Shown: piece after piece, positions 1 to 6,612 of the stretch | Position numbering within the stretch: position 1 is the stretch's first letter | Layout: each line of letters begins with the position of its first letter | NCBI GenBank assembly: GCA_964423545.1 | Contig: CAYRFV010000185.1 | Location: forward strand, 1-11,335 | DNA: 11,335 bases | Origin: JALOOE01 sp964423545 | Lineage (GTDB): Bacteria > Chloroflexota > Anaerolineae > CG2-30-64-16 | Direction: 5' to 3' | The notes under the pieces: model-generated | What the model saw: the letters and a program-made list of their open reading frames with translations, nothing else | Told to the model about the DNA's origin: nothing | The model's database searches: none | Translations under genes and position numbers: made by a program

Positions 1-723
1 CCAAATCACCTTCTGTTCGGCCAGCCCTTTGGCCCGCGCGGTCTGCACGTACTGCATGCCGAGCACATCCAGCAGGTTCCCGCGCATGACGCGGCTGACC
101 CACGCCGTGCCGCTGAGGCCGATAACGAGGATTGGGATCCACAGATGCTTGAGAAAGTCGACGAGCTTCTCCCAGCTCCAGGGCGCGTTCCGATACTGAT
201 CCGAGAAGAGCCCGCCCACTTCCATGCCGAACGCCTGTTGGGCCACCACCATGAGCACAAGCGCCAGCAGGAAACCGGGCACCGACAGACCGAAGAACTG
301 GATCACGGTGATGACGTAGTCAGGGAGGGTGTAGCGATGGGTCGCGGAATAGACGCCGATGAGGATCGCGATCGACCAACTGAAGATCAGGGTCAGCGTC
401 GAGATCACCAGCGTGTAGCCCAGGCGCGCCCAAATGATCTCACGGACGGGCTTCATGTACTCGAAGGAAAAGCCGAAATCGCCGCGCGCGAACCCCGAAA
501 CCCACTTCCAGAACTTGAGCGGAATCGGGTCGTTGACACCGTAGGTCTGCTCCAGCGCCTTGATCTGATCCTGGTAGACGTTCCCACCCGCCTGCCGCAG
601 GCGCTCGATCTCGAACTCCAGATAGGAACCCGGCGGCAGCTCGATGATCAAGAAGCCGAGGATGATGATGAAGATCATCGTGACCGCCATGTTCGCGATC
701 CGGCGCGCGACGTATCTCAGCAT
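1..723 (-). CDS. ABC transporter permease, DppB/OppB type (3' end beyond window)
   Basis: Reading the minus strand from the ATG at 723 gives 241 uninterrupted codons that run off the left edge, so the C-terminus is missing. The protein starts MLRYVARRIANM and continues with a hydrophobic helix (about residues 12-27). A periplasmic stretch follows with the family-typical features QTYGVNDPIPLKFWKWV and GDFGFSF. Further membrane segments follow: GYTLVISTLTLIFSW, VITVIQFFGLSVPGF and LWIPILVIGLSGTAW. The last visible residues (MQYVQTARAKGLAEQKVIW) are the EAA loop that contacts the ATPase subunit. Members of this family form half of the membrane channel of peptide, nickel or glycoside-type importers. 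The upstream gene is the matching binding protein, so the two should form one operon; the second permease and ATPases would lie outside the window. A purine-rich SD-like AAAGGGGG lies just before the ATG. Substrate cannot be told from sequence. Confidence 0.95.
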   Translation of the reverse strand, partial: MLRYVARRIANMAVTMIFIIILGFLIIELPPGSYLEFEIERLRQAGGNVYQDQIKALEQTYGVNDPIPLKFWKWVSGFARGDFGFSFEYMKPVREIIWARLGYTLVISTLTLIFSWSIAILIGVYSATHRYTLPDYVITVIQFFGLSVPGFLLALVLMVVAQQAFGMEVGGLFSDQYRNAPWSWEKLVDFLKHLWIPILVIGLSGTAWVSRVMRGNLLDVLGMQYVQTARAKGLAEQKVIW

Positions 724-757
724 GCCTGCCCCCTTTCAGCCCCGCAAGACGCACAGA

Positions 758-787
758 CCATCCGGCCTGCAACGGCGGGCCGGATGG
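758..787 (-). terminator. Hairpin 2 between binding-protein and permease genes
   Basis: Perfect 10-base inverted repeat (CCATCCGGCC / GGCCGGATGG) around a 10-base loop. It lies between the binding-protein stop and the permease start and has no T-run on either strand. It is more likely an mRNA stability or attenuation element than a full terminator. The pairing is seen directly; the role is inferred. Confidence 0.55.
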
Positions 788-821
788 CTGCACGACACAG
801 CGACGCACCTGCTTCACGGCA

Positions 822-848
822 GTTGGGGGCGGGTGACCCGCCCCCAAC
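822..848 (-). terminator. Hairpin 1 just downstream of the binding-protein stop
   Basis: Perfect 13-base inverted repeat (GTTGGGGGCGGGT / ACCCGCCCCCAAC) with a single central base, beginning three bases after the TAG stop of the binding-protein gene. It is extremely G+C-rich but has no following T-run. It would be expected to protect the upstream mRNA from 3' exonucleases or to cut down read-through into the permease gene, giving more binding protein than permease. The structure is seen directly; the role is inferred. Confidence 0.65.
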
Positions 849-851
849 AGA

Positions 852-2999
852 CTACGCCTTCTTGAAGTAATACGTCTCAGGAAGGGTAATGCCCGGGTAA
901 ACCATGATCCAGGGCGTCACGAAGCCGCCGGTCTTGAGATCTTCCTTCTGCGGCACATTTTCGAGCTTGTTGCTGACGATCAGAACGCGCGGGATGTTGG
1001 CGACGCAGCCGATGAGGAAGGGGCCCTCGTTGATGTGGATGTCCCAGATCTGCCACACCATAGCATGGCGCTTGACCTCATCCACCTCCAGCATGGCCCG
1101 CTTCAGGAGGTCCTGGAGCTTGAGGACGGTGTCGCCGATCAAATCCTTCTCCGACGATGCGTAGCGCGGCGGCTGCCGATCCCAAGGGCTCTTATCGGTT
1201 TCCTGGTCCGCCTTGCTGGTTCCCATGAACAGCCACATGTTGCCGGAGAGGGGCGCCCATCGGGTTGCCTCGGTCGGCGTGTGCCAGCCCGGGAAGGTGA
1301 TGCAGTCCGGGCCGTCGCCCACCTCCCAATCGGTGCGGACGGCGCCCTTGCCGCTCTGCCAGAAGAGGCCGAACTCGGTCGCCGGCATCTGGTTGACGAC
1401 GACGTTCAGGCCGACCCCGCCCCAGGTCTTCTTGAACATCTCCAACACTTTGAGGCCGTCACCGCTCGCAGTGGCTGAGATGTCAACCCGCATCTCCAGC
1501 TTACTGCCGTCGGGCATTTCGCGCCAGCCGTCATTGTTCACATCCTTGACGCCGATCTCGTCGAGCAGCTTCTTGGCCTTCTCCGGGTCGTACTGGATGT
1601 ACGAGTCGCGAATCTTCTGGAACTGCTTCTTCGCCTCGTCGTTGAAGTTGAACTCGATGGCCTTGGGGCTGTAGGAGCCTGTACTCAGAATGCCGGTGTT
1701 GAAGTAGACCGTCTTCTGGATCGTCGCGCGGTCGTGGGCATGAGAGAGAGCCTGCTTGAACTTCGGGTTGCGGAACAGGGCGCGCATCTTGGCGTCGGGA
1801 TGATCGTGGTTCAGGTAGATGATGCGGCCCGTGCCGTCGCCGCTGTCCCACAAGCGGACCTGGTAGTTGCCCTTGGCCTCGTTCTCCTTCAGCGTCGCCA
1901 CATCGGCCAGGAAGATGTTGGAGTGATGGCATGTGAAATCGACGTTGCCCTGCATCACCCTCAGCTTCTGCGTTTCCGGATCCGCCACCATCGTCTCTTC
2001 GACGCGATCGATGTAGGGGAGCTGGTTCCCCTTGGTGTCGACCGCGTAGTAGAAGGGATTGCGCACCCACATTCTCGCCACCCCCGGCTCGAACTTCTCG
2101 CACCTCCAGGCCGTGATGGTGGGGCAATCGGGGTTCTGGCGCATGATGATCTTCTGATCAAAGGTCGTGAAATCCTTGTACTCTTTATTGTACTTGGGAT
2201 GGAACTGCTTCACGTAGTGCGCGGGGACGATCCAGCGGGCGCCCGTTCCGTGGCCCTTGGGCCACATCGCCAACTGCCGTCCGGTCAACGGCGAAGGCGC
2301 GGCGTATTTCAGCTTGAGAGTGAAGTCGTCGATCTTGATGAACTCGACCAGCTTGCCCGCCGCGGTGGCCCACTCGGGCGGCGCGTCCGACTGATCGGGG
2401 TCGAGCACCATGTCGTTCCACCAGAAGAGCACGTCGTCGACCGTGACCGGCTGGCCGTCGGACCACTTCATCCCCTTGCGGAAGTTCAGGGTCCATTCGC
2501 TGGTGTCGGCATTGGAGGACCAGGACTCGATATGCTCTGCGACGATCCCGAAGCCGTCGTCGATCCAGCGGCATGGCGACGCGCCGTACTGCGCCATCTG
2601 CCAGGCGGCGGCCAGTTGGTTGCCCTGGGTGCGCAGCGTGCCACCGTATTCGCCGATGGAGCGGAGCGGGGCGAGCACCAGGGGGGTGACCGGCAGGCGT
2701 TGAGCGAGAGGCGGCAGCTTGCCCGCCTTGACCTGTTCGGCAAGCATCGGCGCCTCGCCGCCTGCCGCCGCCACCGTGGGCACGGCCGTGGCGGGGACCG
2801 CCGTAGGAACGGTGGTCGGGGTCGCCGCTGCGCCCGCAGGCGCCTTGGGTTGCGCGGGAGCCGGGGTGGCAGCCGCCTTGGGAGCGGCGGGGGCTGGCGC
2901 CGGCTGTTGGGCGCCGCAGGCTGCCAACGCCACGCCGACCACGCTCGCGGCGGACGCAAACAAGAATCGACGGCGATCAAGTTTCACACTTTTGGACAT
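852..2999 (-). CDS. ABC transporter solute-binding lipoprotein, family 5 (SBP_bac_5), Tat-exported
   Basis: This 715-residue extracytoplasmic binding protein feeds the permease encoded next to it. The N-terminus has a twin-arginine signal (DRRRFLF, residues 8-14), a hydrophobic core and a lipobox LAAC with the lipidated Cys at 28. The export route is therefore probably Tat followed by membrane anchoring. Residues about 31-78 are a low-complexity Ala/Pro/Thr linker. The mature domain carries the family 5 signature around residues 169-197 (WTLNFRKGMKWSDGQPVTVDD). At 715 residues it is clearly longer than the 500-600 usual for DppA/OppA-like proteins; such enlarged versions bind peptides, sugars or other solutes, so the ligand is open. 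The ATG at 2999 has a strong SD (AAGGAGGG, about 7 bases upstream). It is preceded by a long leader with a good promoter and followed by two hairpins before the permease gene. The long open frame on the opposite strand (1734-3020) is a G+C-driven shadow. Confidence 0.95.
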   Translation of the reverse strand: MSKSVKLDRRRFLFASAASVVGVALAACGAQQPAPAPAAPKAAATPAPAQPKAPAGAAATPTTVPTAVPATAVPTVAAAGGEAPMLAEQVKAGKLPPLAQRLPVTPLVLAPLRSIGEYGGTLRTQGNQLAAAWQMAQYGASPCRWIDDGFGIVAEHIESWSSNADTSEWTLNFRKGMKWSDGQPVTVDDVLFWWNDMVLDPDQSDAPPEWATAAGKLVEFIKIDDFTLKLKYAAPSPLTGRQLAMWPKGHGTGARWIVPAHYVKQFHPKYNKEYKDFTTFDQKIIMRQNPDCPTITAWRCEKFEPGVARMWVRNPFYYAVDTKGNQLPYIDRVEETMVADPETQKLRVMQGNVDFTCHHSNIFLADVATLKENEAKGNYQVRLWDSGDGTGRIIYLNHDHPDAKMRALFRNPKFKQALSHAHDRATIQKTVYFNTGILSTGSYSPKAIEFNFNDEAKKQFQKIRDSYIQYDPEKAKKLLDEIGVKDVNNDGWREMPDGSKLEMRVDISATASGDGLKVLEMFKKTWGGVGLNVVVNQMPATEFGLFWQSGKGAVRTDWEVGDGPDCITFPGWHTPTEATRWAPLSGNMWLFMGTSKADQETDKSPWDRQPPRYASSEKDLIGDTVLKLQDLLKRAMLEVDEVKRHAMVWQIWDIHINEGPFLIGCVANIPRVLIVSNKLENVPQKEDLKTGGFVTPWIMVYPGITLPETYYFKKA

Positions 3000-3030
3000 C
3001 TCATTCCCTCCTTGAGGTGAACGTCCTCCA

Positions 3031-3054
3031 TCGGATGCAGCATACTGTGTCCGA
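3031..3054 (-). promoter_or_regulatory. Possible leader hairpin upstream of the binding-protein SD
   Basis: The arms TCGGATGCA and TGTGTCCGA can pair over nine positions, including two G-U type pairs, around the six-base loop GCATAC. The hairpin ends some 17 bases upstream of the SD of the binding-protein gene. It could fold in the leader RNA, but it is short and could be chance. Confidence 0.25.
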
Positions 3055-3091
3055 AATCCAAGATGGTGATCTGTCGCCAGTAGCTGGTCTG

Positions 3092-3101
3092 CGGTGCACC
3101 G
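3092..3101. promoter_or_regulatory. 10-base palindrome, possible operator
   Basis: CGGTGCACCG is a perfect 10-base palindrome about 90 bases upstream of the binding-protein gene. A dimeric regulator could use such a site. Only its symmetry supports this, and no regulator gene is nearby. Confidence 0.2.
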
Positions 3102-3430
3102 TCCTTTCTCTCCCTCGCCTCACGCATGACGCCCTGAACCGATCGGCGCGGCGAGACGAGTTCTGACCCATCAACTCATGCAGCCGGACTGAAGACGCAC
3201 GAAAGGCTCCGGAGAAAGGACAGGGTGAGGACTGAGGAAATGGAATTGGCCACGACACCTGCCTTTTCCGGACCCACGAGCGGGCGGAGACGACCCACTC
3301 CCACCTGGCCAGACGGAAACAAGACCAATGGGAACACCGCGCAAGCAGTTCAAACGGCAGCTGGCAGAAGTTTTGGATGGCAGCGCTCAGCTAACGAACA
3401 CGAACGAGTGCCTATCCACAAACACGCGGC

Positions 3431-3459
3431 ACTATAGCATACCGCGTTGCATCGTGCAA
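3431..3459 (-). promoter_or_regulatory. Sigma-70-type promoter for the ABC importer operon
   Basis: On the minus strand, -35 TTGCAC (3459-3454), a 17-base spacer and -10 TATAGT (3436-3431), with the extended -10 element TGC directly before the -10 box. The spacing is ideal and the site lies between the terminator of the preceding operon and the binding-protein gene. Transcription would start near 3424, leaving a leader of about 425 nt. Confidence 0.65.
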
Positions 3460-3464
3460 ATTGC

Positions 3465-3492
3465 CAAAATCGGGCGGGTCAGGCAGACCCGC
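3465..3492 (-). terminator. Rho-independent terminator of the degV-plsX-fabF operon
   Basis: On the minus strand a seven-base stem (GCGGGTC / GACCCGC, 3492-3474) with a five-base loop is followed after CCGA by a short T-run. It begins about 25 bases downstream of the stop codon of the NERD-like gene. The stem is short, but the position and T-run fit a terminator. Confidence 0.55.
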
Positions 3493-3516
3493 TTCGGAAG
3501 GCGACCGGTGCGAAGG

Positions 3517-4218
3517 CTATTTCCCGCGCGCCGCACCCTCGGCATCGAAAAACTGTTCCAGCGCCTTGAGGTCGGCGCCCTTCAGTGTGTCGCCTCTGCC
3601 GGGGCCGCGCAGCCATTTCTTGAGATCTTTTGGCCCCAGGACCGGCACCACCGGCTCGACGACCTGTAGCTGGACGCGCGGATCGATGAAGATGATGATC
3701 GGCTGAACCGCACTGGCAAAGTCCGGCAGCCCGGTCTTGATCCAGGACGTCAGCCGATTGGCGTTATCCGCCGCCTCGCGGGTGGGGTTGCCCAACCCCT
3801 CCGAAGCGAAGGCCATCAGCAGCTTGCCGATGCTGAACTTGCTCCTCCACTGCGAACCGTTCACACTGACCTGACCGGTCTGGTCACGCACAACGAAAAG
3901 ATAGACACCCTGCGGCGAAAGGAGGACGTAGGGCATCGGCAGCGACCAGGCGTAGTAGTGATAGCGGTCATCAAAGCCCTTAAGCGCGGCCTCGATGATT
4001 TCATCGGGTCGCGGCGAGCGGCCCCAGCGGCGCAGGCTGTAGTTGCCGTATTGGGCCAGGATGAAGCCGAGCACGATCGCGAGCAGCGACACCCAGATCA
4101 GGTTCTGCTGGAATGAGGCGACAAAGCCAGCAACGAGCACGCCCAGGCCGCCCAGGCTGGCATACGTGCCCAGCTTGCTGCGCCGGCGGATCAGCTTCAG
4201 GTTGGTCGTAACTTGCAT
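3517..4218 (-). CDS. Two-helix membrane protein with degenerate NERD-like domain
   Basis: 233 residues. A basic N-terminus is followed by two transmembrane helices (about 19-36 and 41-57) and a cytoplasmic domain (about 77-205). The domain pattern resembles NERD (nuclease-related domain) proteins: LLSPQGVYLFVVRDQTG at 99-115, then a Trp (GSQW, 121-124), then NPTREAADNANRLTSWI at 144-160 in the place of the usual NPxxQAxxNAxxLxxWL. The catalytic residues seem to be gone: the position of the D before the 'xxSPxGVY' strand is Pro, and the ExK motif aligns with V109-V110-R111. A non-nucleolytic scaffold or sensor is therefore more likely than a nuclease. The gene is last in the degV-plsX-fabF operon, starting 15 bases after the fabF stop, with only a weak SD (GAGG, about 12 bases upstream). 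A terminator follows. The family call is by eye; function is unknown, and its place in a lipid operon may be incidental. Confidence 0.7.
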   Translation of the reverse strand: MQVTTNLKLIRRRSKLGTYASLGGLGVLVAGFVASFQQNLIWVSLLAIVLGFILAQYGNYSLRRWGRSPRPDEIIEAALKGFDDRYHYYAWSLPMPYVLLSPQGVYLFVVRDQTGQVSVNGSQWRSKFSIGKLLMAFASEGLGNPTREAADNANRLTSWIKTGLPDFASAVQPIIIFIDPRVQLQVVEPVVPVLGPKDLKKWLRGPGRGDTLKGADLKALEQFFDAEGAARGK

Positions 4219-4233
4219 GATGTGATCAATGCC

Positions 4234-5532
4234 TCACGAGTGATCGGTCCACTTGCCGAAAACGACGCACGCGTTCTGCCCGCCCAGTCCGAAGGAGTTG
4301 GAGATCGCCACATTCACCGGCCGGCGGCGCGCCTCATTCGGCGCGTAGTCCAGGTCGCAGAGTGGGTCAGGCGTTTCGTAGTTGATGGTGGGGTGGACCA
4401 CGTCGGTGTATGCCGACATGACGGCTGCCAGCCCCTCGATGGCGCCCGCCGCGCCGAACAGATGCCCAACCATGCTCTTGGTGCTGCTGATCGTCAGCCG
4501 ATAGGCGTGCTCGCCGAAGACCTGCTTGATCGCGGCCGTCTCAGCCGAGTCATTGGGCTGCGTGCCGCTGCCGTGCGCGTTGATGTAGTCGATCTGGTCG
4601 GGCGCAACGCGCGCATCGGCCAGCGCGCGGCGCATCGTGCGAGCGGGGCCGGTCCCGGCCGGGTCGGGCGCCGCAATGTGGAAAGCGTCGGCGGTCGCGG
4701 CCTGGCCCAACACCTCGGCGTAGATGCGCGCGCCGCGACGGAGCGCATGGTTCAGCTCCTCCAACACCATCACGACCGCGCCTTCACCGATCACAAAGCC
4801 ATCTCGGTTTAGATCGAAGGGACGCGCTGCCCTGGCCGGGTCGCCCTGGTAGGTGGAAAGCACGTGCAGCGCGGTGAAGCCGACAAAGAAGAAGGGACTG
4901 ATCTGCGACTCTGTGCCGCCCGCCAGCACTACATCGCAGGCGCCGCGACGGATCCACTCCAGCGCGTCGCCGATGGCCTGGGTGCCGGCCGCACAGGCTG
5001 TGCCGATCGTTGACAGCGGCCCCTGGAAGCCGTGCTCCATCCCGACATGGAATGCCGGCATGTTGATCAACGATTCGAGCGGCACGTGAGGCGTCACCCG
5101 GACGCTGCCCTCCAGCACGAACTTGCGCAGCGGCTCCATCAGCACATCGATGCCGCCGAACGCCACGCCCAGGATGACCCCCATCCGCTCGCGGTCTTCG
5201 TGTGCGATATCGAGGCCCGAATCGACTACGGCTTCCCGACCCGCTACAATCGCCAGCTGCGAACAGCGCGCCATGCGCCGGGCCTCTTTGGCGGGGATGA
5301 ACGCCTCCGGGCTGAAGTTCTTGACTTCGGCCGCGCAGTGCGTCGGATAGGCGCTGGTGTCCAGCAGGGTCGCTTCCGCCACGCCGGATCGCCCTGCCAC
5401 CAGCGCATTCCACGTGTCACGAGCCGTGTTGCCGACCGGGGTCAACGCGCCCAGGCCGGTCACCACGACCCGCCGGCGGGGAATGGGCGGTTCGTGTTCG
5501 GCCTCCAACGTCAGGTTCGCAGCATCCATCAT
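4234..5532 (-). CDS. fabF: Beta-ketoacyl-ACP synthase II (KAS II)
   Basis: 432 residues. It condenses malonyl-ACP with acyl-ACP in the elongation cycle of type II fatty-acid synthesis. The thiolase-fold catalytic triad is complete: nucleophile C180 in TACAAG, H320 in NAHGSGT, and H357 in KSMVGH, with K352 beside it. Each position is exactly 17 higher than in E. coli FabF (C163, H303, K335, H340), so the protein carries a 17-residue N-terminal extension before VVVTGLGALTPVG. The start overlaps the plsX stop as ATGA, and GAGG lies five bases upstream, which argues for translational coupling and for this start. The C-terminal half (INAHGSGTQPND, GEHAY, TPDPLCDLDYAP) resembles KS-alpha subunits of type II polyketide synthases more than classic FabF. 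No chain-length factor or ACP gene is adjacent, so housekeeping FabF remains the best call. Confidence 0.93.
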   Translation of the reverse strand: MMDAANLTLEAEHEPPIPRRRVVVTGLGALTPVGNTARDTWNALVAGRSGVAEATLLDTSAYPTHCAAEVKNFSPEAFIPAKEARRMARCSQLAIVAGREAVVDSGLDIAHEDRERMGVILGVAFGGIDVLMEPLRKFVLEGSVRVTPHVPLESLINMPAFHVGMEHGFQGPLSTIGTACAAGTQAIGDALEWIRRGACDVVLAGGTESQISPFFFVGFTALHVLSTYQGDPARAARPFDLNRDGFVIGEGAVVMVLEELNHALRRGARIYAEVLGQAATADAFHIAAPDPAGTGPARTMRRALADARVAPDQIDYINAHGSGTQPNDSAETAAIKQVFGEHAYRLTISSTKSMVGHLFGAAGAIEGLAAVMSAYTDVVHPTINYETPDPLCDLDYAPNEARRRPVNVAISNSFGLGGQNACVVFGKWTDHS

Positions 5533-6575
5533 GTCGCCTCTTTCATCCGTGCAGTCAGCTCGGCCTGGATCACGCCTACGAGGTTCTGCCGCGCGCTCTT
5601 CTCGGCCATGCGAATCATGCCGCCGATGGCTTTGGCGTCGCTGCGACCGTGGCCAATGACCACGACGCCGTTGACGCCCAAAAGCGGCGCGCCGCCGATC
5701 TCTCGCCAGTCAACGCGTTTGCGCAGCCCATGAAGCGAAGGATAGAGCAGAATCAGGCCGGGCAACGCCAGAATGAGCCCTGGCGCCATGAGTATTAACG
5801 CCAGCTTGTTCCGAAAGCCGCGCGTAAATTCACGTTTGAGGGTCCTGCCGAGAAACGACACGACCCCTTCGGTCAGCTTGACGATGACATTGCCGGTCAG
5901 ACCGTCGGTGACCACCACGTTCGCTATGCCGCGGCTCAAGTCCTTGCCCTCGACGTTGCCGACGAAATTCAGATCGCCGGCCTGCAGCAGGGGATAGGTT
6001 TCGCGTATCAGCGAGCTGCCCTTGTCCGCCTCCTCGCCGTTGGAGACGATGCCGACAGTCGGCCGGTCGATGCCGAAGATGATGCGCGCGTAGGCGTGGC
6101 CCATGATCGCAAACTGCACCAGGTATTCCGGCTTACAGTCGGCATTCGCGCCGATGTCGACGACCAGGCACGGCGCCGGCGAAGCAGGATAGATGCTGCC
6201 GATAGCTGGCCGCTCCACGCCGGGAATGCGGCCCAACCCGAAGAGCGCCGCAGCCATCACGGCGCCGGAGTTGCCCGCCGACGCAAAGGCGCTAGCCTTG
6301 CCTTCCTTGACCAGGCGCATACCGACGGCCAGCGAGGAATCGCGCTTGGCTTTGACAGCCAGGGTGTGCTCGGCCATCTCGACAACCTCGGACGCATGCA
6401 CGACCTCGATGGGCAGCTTGCTCGCGTCATCGTGTCTGGCGAGCTCGGCGCGCACGCGCGCCTCCTGGCCCACCAGGATGATCTGTGTGCCGTGCCGCCG
6501 CGCTTCGGCCACCGCACCTGCCACAACCACTTCGGGCGCGTGATCCCCGCCCATGGCGTCCACGACGATCTTCAT
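5529..6575 (-). CDS. plsX: Phosphate acyltransferase PlsX
   Basis: 348 residues. It interconverts acyl-ACP and acyl-phosphate; the latter is the donor for PlsY at the first step of phospholipid synthesis. The start at 6575 is chosen because MKIVVDAMGGDHAPEVV is the conserved family N-terminus and an AGGA SD lies about six bases upstream; the 44 codons upstream in the same frame resemble nothing. Family motifs seen: SAGNSGAVMAAA (99-110), DIGAN (140-144), GNVEGKDL (206-213), DGLTGNVIVK (224-233) and GGAPLLGVNG (294-303). Between LGRTLKREFTRGFRNK and VDWREIGGAPLLG there is an extra hydrophobic stretch (about 258-280, ILMAPGLILALPGLILLYP), longer than the equivalent segment in typical PlsX. It could strengthen peripheral membrane association. 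It overlaps fabF by four bases and follows degV after 37 bases. Confidence 0.96.
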   Translation of the reverse strand: MKIVVDAMGGDHAPEVVVAGAVAEARRHGTQIILVGQEARVRAELARHDDASKLPIEVVHASEVVEMAEHTLAVKAKRDSSLAVGMRLVKEGKASAFASAGNSGAVMAAALFGLGRIPGVERPAIGSIYPASPAPCLVVDIGANADCKPEYLVQFAIMGHAYARIIFGIDRPTVGIVSNGEEADKGSSLIRETYPLLQAGDLNFVGNVEGKDLSRGIANVVVTDGLTGNVIVKLTEGVVSFLGRTLKREFTRGFRNKLALILMAPGLILALPGLILLYPSLHGLRKRVDWREIGGAPLLGVNGVVVIGHGRSDAKAIGGMIRMAEKSARQNLVGVIQAELTARMKEAT

Positions 6576-6612
6576 GGCTTCCTGCCTATCTGTGACTTCC
6601 CCCTGGTGCACG

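Larger units (their letters stand above)
3000..3430 (-). other. Long untranslated leader of the ABC importer operon
   Basis: About 430 bases without a convincing gene lie between the promoter at 3431-3459 and the binding-protein start. Reading frames here look like arbitrary Ser/Arg/Pro-rich translations without recognisable domains or good ribosome sites. The stretch holds small symmetric elements: a hairpin at 3031-3054 and the 10-base palindrome CGGTGCACCG at 3092-3101. No known riboswitch or T-box signature was recognised. If the promoter is real, this is an unusually long 5' leader. Confidence 0.5.

Noticed and set aside
145..870. A 241-codon plus-strand open frame at the left end
   Set aside because: It is antisense to the permease gene, which gives a clear family match; the translation is a charged Arg/Asp/Gln-rich shadow.
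1734..3020. A 428-codon open frame on the plus strand opposite the binding-protein gene
   Set aside because: It lies fully antisense to a well-supported gene in G+C-rich DNA, is rich in Arg/Gly/His/Leu low-complexity translation and has no recognisable domain.
3184..3240. Purine-rich segment resembling degenerate intergenic repeats (GGAGAAAGGACAGGGTGAGG)
   Set aside because: Only one copy is visible and the similarity to a known repeat cannot be established from this window.
3001..3437. Small open frames on both strands in the leader of the importer operon
   Set aside because: Their translations lack domain or hydrophobic pattern and good ribosome sites, and overlap each other in several frames.
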